Notes under the pieces: model-generated
Told to the model about the DNA's origin: nothing
Seen by the model: the letters and a program-made list of their open reading frames with translations, nothing else
The model's database searches: none
Program-made: the position numbers and the translations under genes
Shown here: in pieces, positions 4,825 through 6,612 of the stretch
Layout: each line of letters opens with the position of its first letter
How positions within the stretch are numbered: position 1 is the first letter of the stretch
Assembly (NCBI GenBank): GCA_964630295.1
Contig: CAZVTU010000032.1
Location: 1-6,612 of the forward strand
Source of the DNA: CAZVTU01 sp964630295
GTDB taxonomy: Bacteria > Patescibacteriota > Minisyncoccia > Minisyncoccales > RBG-13-42-11
Length of the DNA: 6,612 bases
Direction of reading: 5' to 3'

Positions 4825-5331
4825 TTAAAAACTATCTTCAGAAATTATCTCATCAAGGTTTTTCCTGATTTTAGCTCTGGGTTTATCGGCAGGATAACCA
4901 ATGGGCATCATTACTACCACTTTACATTCTTCGGGAATGTTCAAAATCTTTTTCACTTCTTCTTGGTCAAAAGCGCCAATCCAACAAGTTCCTAATCCTT
5001 CTTCTACAGCTTGTAAAGCAATATGCTCCATAGCAATAGCCAAATCAACGGCATAGGCAGGACTTCCTCCTGACATTATATGTTCTGGGTCCAAACTAAC
5101 AGCTACAATAATTACTGGAGCTTCAGCAATAAAACTTTGACTGGCAGCATCAGCTAATTTGTTTCTTATTTCTTCATCTTTCACTACTACAAACTTCCAT
5201 TCTTGAGAATTATGAGCCGAAGGCGCTAACCTCGCTGCTTCCAATATCTTTTTTAATTTATCTTCTGGAATATTTTCAGCTCTATAACTTCGACAACTAT
5301 ATCTGTTTTTTATTGCTTCAAACACTTCCAT
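4825..5331 (-). CDS. Nitroreductase-family FMN-dependent oxidoreductase
   Basis: This 168-residue cytoplasmic flavoprotein belongs to the nitroreductase superfamily, whose members bind FMN as homodimers and use NAD(P)H to reduce nitro compounds, quinones or other acceptors. Visible family features in order are the N-terminal FMN phosphate-contact RYSCRSY (residues 10-16), APSAHNSQEWKFVVV (36-50), DLAIAMEHIALQAVEEGLGTCWIGAF (96-121), the PIGYPADKP turn near 141-150, and the closing RKNLDEI. The length fits the compact subgroup. The exact substrate cannot be read from sequence. The ATG at 5331 lies 5 bases beyond the stop of the DUF5652-type gene, with only a weak purine-rich stretch upstream, so the two are probably cotranscribed and translationally coupled. 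No terminator follows before the strong promoter at 4789-4817, so read-through into the next gene is possible. Confidence 0.93.
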   Translation of the reverse strand: MEVFEAIKNRYSCRSYRAENIPEDKLKKILEAARLAPSAHNSQEWKFVVVKDEEIRNKLADAASQSFIAEAPVIIVAVSLDPEHIMSGGSPAYAVDLAIAMEHIALQAVEEGLGTCWIGAFDQEEVKKILNIPEECKVVVMMPIGYPADKPRAKIRKNLDEIISEDSF

Positions 5332-5336
5332 AAAAT

Positions 5337-5561
5337 TTAGATTTCTTCTTTAGATTTTTTTTCTTTACTAAAATAAAAAATATAAATAATCTCTAAAATG
5401 GCCATGGTATTTAATACCAATAGCACAATAAACCATTTTTTATGGCTGTTTTTTGCTGCTTTCCAAAGAGCCACTCCCTTCCAAGGTAAAGTCCAAAGGA
5501 GAATTAACCAAATAATCCATTGATTCATCATTAAATATTGCTCCATTAAATATTGCTCCAT
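5337..5561 (-). CDS. DUF5652-type two-helix membrane protein
   Basis: The protein has two hydrophobic helices (about residues 13-31 and 43-65) flanking a short basic loop (KAAKNSHKKW), and a charged Lys/Glu tail. The pattern WxLPWKGVALWKAAKN...KKWFIVLLVLNTMAILEIIYIF matches DUF5652, an uncharacterised family I associate mainly with Patescibacteria. The start is ambiguous: ATGs at 5561, 5546, 5531 and 5528 share the frame because of a 15-bp duplication. Family members usually begin just before the NQWIIW segment, which favours 5531 or 5528 (63-64 residues). Each repeat carries GGAG about 9 bases before the following ATG. The 5561 start lies only 8 bases after a -10 element and would be nearly leaderless. 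No function is known. Pairing with a nitroreductase may be incidental. Confidence 0.88.
   Translation of the reverse strand: MEQYLMEQYLMMNQWIIWLILLWTLPWKGVALWKAAKNSHKKWFIVLLVLNTMAILEIIYIFYFSKEKKSKEEI
5531..5560. repeat. Exact 15-bp tandem duplication multiplying start codons
   Basis: Positions 5531-5545 and 5546-5560 are identical (TTAAATATTGCTCCA on the plus strand). On the minus strand each unit reads TGGAGCAATATTTAA, so the unit length of 15 keeps frame and repeats MEQYL. It reproduces both an ATG and a GGAG Shine-Dalgarno-like core for the next ATG. Confidence 0.95.
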
Positions 5562-5569
5562 ATATCTTT

Positions 5570-5599
5570 ATTTTAACAAAAATATCGTCCTACTGGCAA
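5570..5599 (-). promoter_or_regulatory. Promoter embedded in the upstream terminator, for the DUF5652/nitroreductase pair
   Basis: The -10 is TAAAAT (5570-5575), extended by TGT (5576-5578). A -35-like TTGCCA (5594-5599, 5/6 match) lies 18 bases upstream, inside the loop of the preceding terminator. The predicted transcription start is about 2 bases before the ATG at 5561. The overlap with the terminator is seen directly. Promoter activity is inferred. Confidence 0.55.
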
Positions 5600-5611
5600 G
5601 CAGGACGATAT
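5577..5611 (-). terminator. Rho-independent terminator after the divergent PlsY-like gene
   Basis: ATATCGTCCT (minus strand, 5602-5611) pairs perfectly with AGGACGATAT (5582-5591) around a 10-base loop GCTTGCCAGT, and TTTTG follows (5577-5581). It begins 5 bases beyond the TAA stop at 5617. The tail is short (four T), so termination may be partial. Confidence 0.82.
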
Positions 5612-5616
5612 CATAT

Positions 5617-6291
5617 TTAGTTTTTCTTTATCCCCTCCAAATACTTCCTTAACCGGTCAAAATGAGCCCAATAAGATAATAAAGCAGCTGGTAAAATCAA
5701 CAAAAGTGGGAAGGTAGGAAAAAGTTCCTTAGGTAGTAAGAAGTAAATTGGAATCAAACAAATCACCAATCCAATCACTCTTCCCAATATTTGCGAGCCA
5801 ACCACTGAAAATAATTTTCGGAAACCCTGTTCAATCCTCCTTTTCATTCCATATTCGGTACCAATTATTGCAAGAATTACCACTCCTAAACAAAGGAAAG
5901 GTAAAATCCAGTTTAAAACTAAGAGAACCCCCATTAAAGAGGCTAATCCTCTTCCTCCCTTAAATTCTCCTACCAAGAATTTCAAAATAACTGAGTAGTT
6001 GTGGCCAGCCACCACAAAGAAAGATGCTGTCATTACTCCCAATCCAGCATTATATCCTAAACCCAATAACCACCATCTCGATGCCGCAACAGCTGTTGCT
6101 CCTTTTGCGGCATCAATGAACAAAGTCAGAACTAATGGTTTCAGAGAACCTGTTACTCTAAAAGTGTTCATTGCTCCAACGTTCCCTGATCCACCTTCGA
6201 GAATTTTCTTTCCGCTTAATAAATAAGCGGTTGGAATTGAGCCCAAAAGATAAGCAACCAAAGCAACCAGAATCAACCATAGATTTTCCAC
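5617..6291 (-). CDS. Divergent PlsY-like membrane acyltransferase paralogue
   Basis: The 224-residue multispanning protein has the PlsY plan: YLLGSIPTAYLL (14-25), a GSGNVGAMN version of motif 1 (34-42) with Arg45, Asp60 and Lys63, a motif 2 of GHNYSVILKF...FKGGRGLAS (96-118), and YWAHFDRLRKYLEG near the end. It probably acylates glycerol-3-phosphate or a related polyol phosphate at the membrane. It departs from canonical PlsY in three ways. The GVDIxKVG lead-in to motif 1 is shortened to KKILEGG and Thr of GGTN/GATN is Met. Four residues (LVGE) are inserted inside motif 2. Motif 3 lacks the HRENIRR pattern (HFDRLRK instead). The start is GTG at 6291, fixed by a perfect AGGAGGT 5 bases upstream. 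It follows the Nudix gene by 39 bases and ends at a terminator. The substrate may differ from that of the PlsY at 206-928. Confidence 0.88.
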   Translation of the reverse strand: MENLWLILVALVAYLLGSIPTAYLLSGKKILEGGSGNVGAMNTFRVTGSLKPLVLTLFIDAAKGATAVAASRWWLLGLGYNAGLGVMTASFFVVAGHNYSVILKFLVGEFKGGRGLASLMGVLLVLNWILPFLCLGVVILAIIGTEYGMKRRIEQGFRKLFSVVGSQILGRVIGLVICLIPIYFLLPKELFPTFPLLLILPAALLSYWAHFDRLRKYLEGIKKN

Positions 6292-6296
6292 CCTCG

Positions 6297-6303
6297 ACCT
6301 CCT
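6297..6303 (-). promoter_or_regulatory. Perfect Shine-Dalgarno sequence deciding a GTG start
   Basis: The minus strand reads AGGAGGT with 5 bases before the GTG at 6291. It supports GTG as the start and shows that this organism uses canonical SD initiation for some genes. Confidence 0.9.
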
Positions 6304-6330
6304 TTTTATGTAAATTTAAGGTGCATTTAA

Positions 6331-6612
6331 TTAAGCTTCTAAATTTTCCACAAATTTAATATCTTTTTGTGTAATTATCTCTCCATTTTTAAAAGTGAAG
6401 TCAGCTTTTAATTTTTTACCATTTAAAATATGAGGTAACCAAAACTTATCATCATCCCACATTTCTTCAAAAGGAATCTCTTTATCTCTAAACCATTTTG
6501 GCAGCATTTCTTCTGATTCTTTTGGTTCTCCTTGCCAATTTTTAGCTAAAAAAACGTGAACCTGTTGATTCCATTCTTGATTATATGGAAAATAAAAATT
6601 TAAAATAGCAAC
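6331..6612 (-). CDS. Partial MTH1-like Nudix hydrolase, C-terminal part
   Basis: The gene enters from the right edge, and 93 C-terminal residues and the TAA stop (6331-6333) are visible. The segment VHVFLAKNWQGEPKESEEM, then WFRDKEIPFEEMWDDDKFWLP and LNGKKLKADFTF, closely follows the C-terminal half of human MTH1 (NUDT1), including the MW-x-DD pattern that corresponds to Trp117, Asp119 and Asp120, which read the oxidised purine. MTH1-type enzymes hydrolyse 8-oxo-dGTP, 2-hydroxy-dATP and related nucleotides to monophosphates and so clean the nucleotide pool. The Nudix box (GX5EX7REUXEEXGU) would lie further upstream and is outside the window, so catalytic competence cannot be checked. The last 20 residues (KNGEIITQKDIKFVENLEA) diverge from the human end. 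The gene is probably cotranscribed with the PlsY-like gene 39 bases downstream. Confidence 0.9.
   Translation of the reverse strand, partial: VAILNFYFPYNQEWNQQVHVFLAKNWQGEPKESEEMLPKWFRDKEIPFEEMWDDDKFWLPHILNGKKLKADFTFKNGEIITQKDIKFVENLEA

Noticed and set aside
1..6612. CRISPR array, tRNA, rRNA, riboswitch, insertion sequence or integrase
   Set aside because: No regularly spaced repeats, cloverleaf, transposase or integrase motifs, or terminal inverted repeats were found. Intergenic gaps are all shorter than 80 bases.

Overview
The window is a compact, AT-rich bacterial segment in which every supported gene lies on the minus strand, so transcription runs from high to low coordinates. Genes are small and tightly packed, with gaps of 3 to 63 bases. 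Several products are short membrane proteins of the kind common in Candidate Phyla Radiation (Patescibacteria) genomes: a DUF5652-type protein, an SdpI/DUF1648 protein, a SIMPL-domain protein and small uncharacterised ORFs. I infer a Patescibacteria-like source from that gene mix, not from a marker gene. All twelve visible stop codons are TAA or TAG. No reading frame needs TGA as a sense codon.

Right to left, the layout is as follows. (1) The C-terminal part of an MTH1-like Nudix hydrolase (6331-6612, cut by the window edge) is followed by a divergent PlsY-like membrane acyltransferase (5617-6291). This unit ends at a hairpin terminator (5577-5611). (2) A DUF5652-type two-helix membrane protein (5337-5561) and a nitroreductase-family flavoprotein (4825-5331) form a pair. 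Their likely promoter has its -35 inside the loop of the preceding terminator. (3) An unrecognised basic 78-residue protein (4525-4761) has a near-consensus promoter, a full AGGAGGTG Shine-Dalgarno sequence, a TTG start and its own terminator. (4) A seven-gene run follows: MPG/AAG-type DNA glycosylase (3903-4463), HD-domain phosphohydrolase (3345-3899), two-helix membrane protein (2858-3319), SdpI-family membrane protein (2168-2854), SIMPL-domain anchored protein (1377-2153), small DUF4258-like protein (973-1326) and a canonical PlsY (206-928). It ends at a long-stem terminator (159-219). (5) The N-terminus of a membrane protein (1-129) runs off the left edge.

Two themes link the genes. One is damage control: nucleotide-pool sanitation (MTH1-like Nudix) and alkylated-base excision (MPG). 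The other is the envelope: two PlsY-type acyltransferases plus several small membrane proteins. The most interesting pattern is regulatory. Each gene that begins just after a terminator (positions 129, 4463 and 5561) is preceded 8-10 bases upstream by an extended -10 element (TGN then TAtAAT or TAAAAT). That spacing predicts almost leaderless transcripts. By contrast, two genes (4761 and 6291) carry perfect AGGAGG-type ribosome binding sites. Two exact short tandem duplications (14 and 15 bp) sit at gene starts, and one of them multiplies start codons together with their ribosome binding sites.
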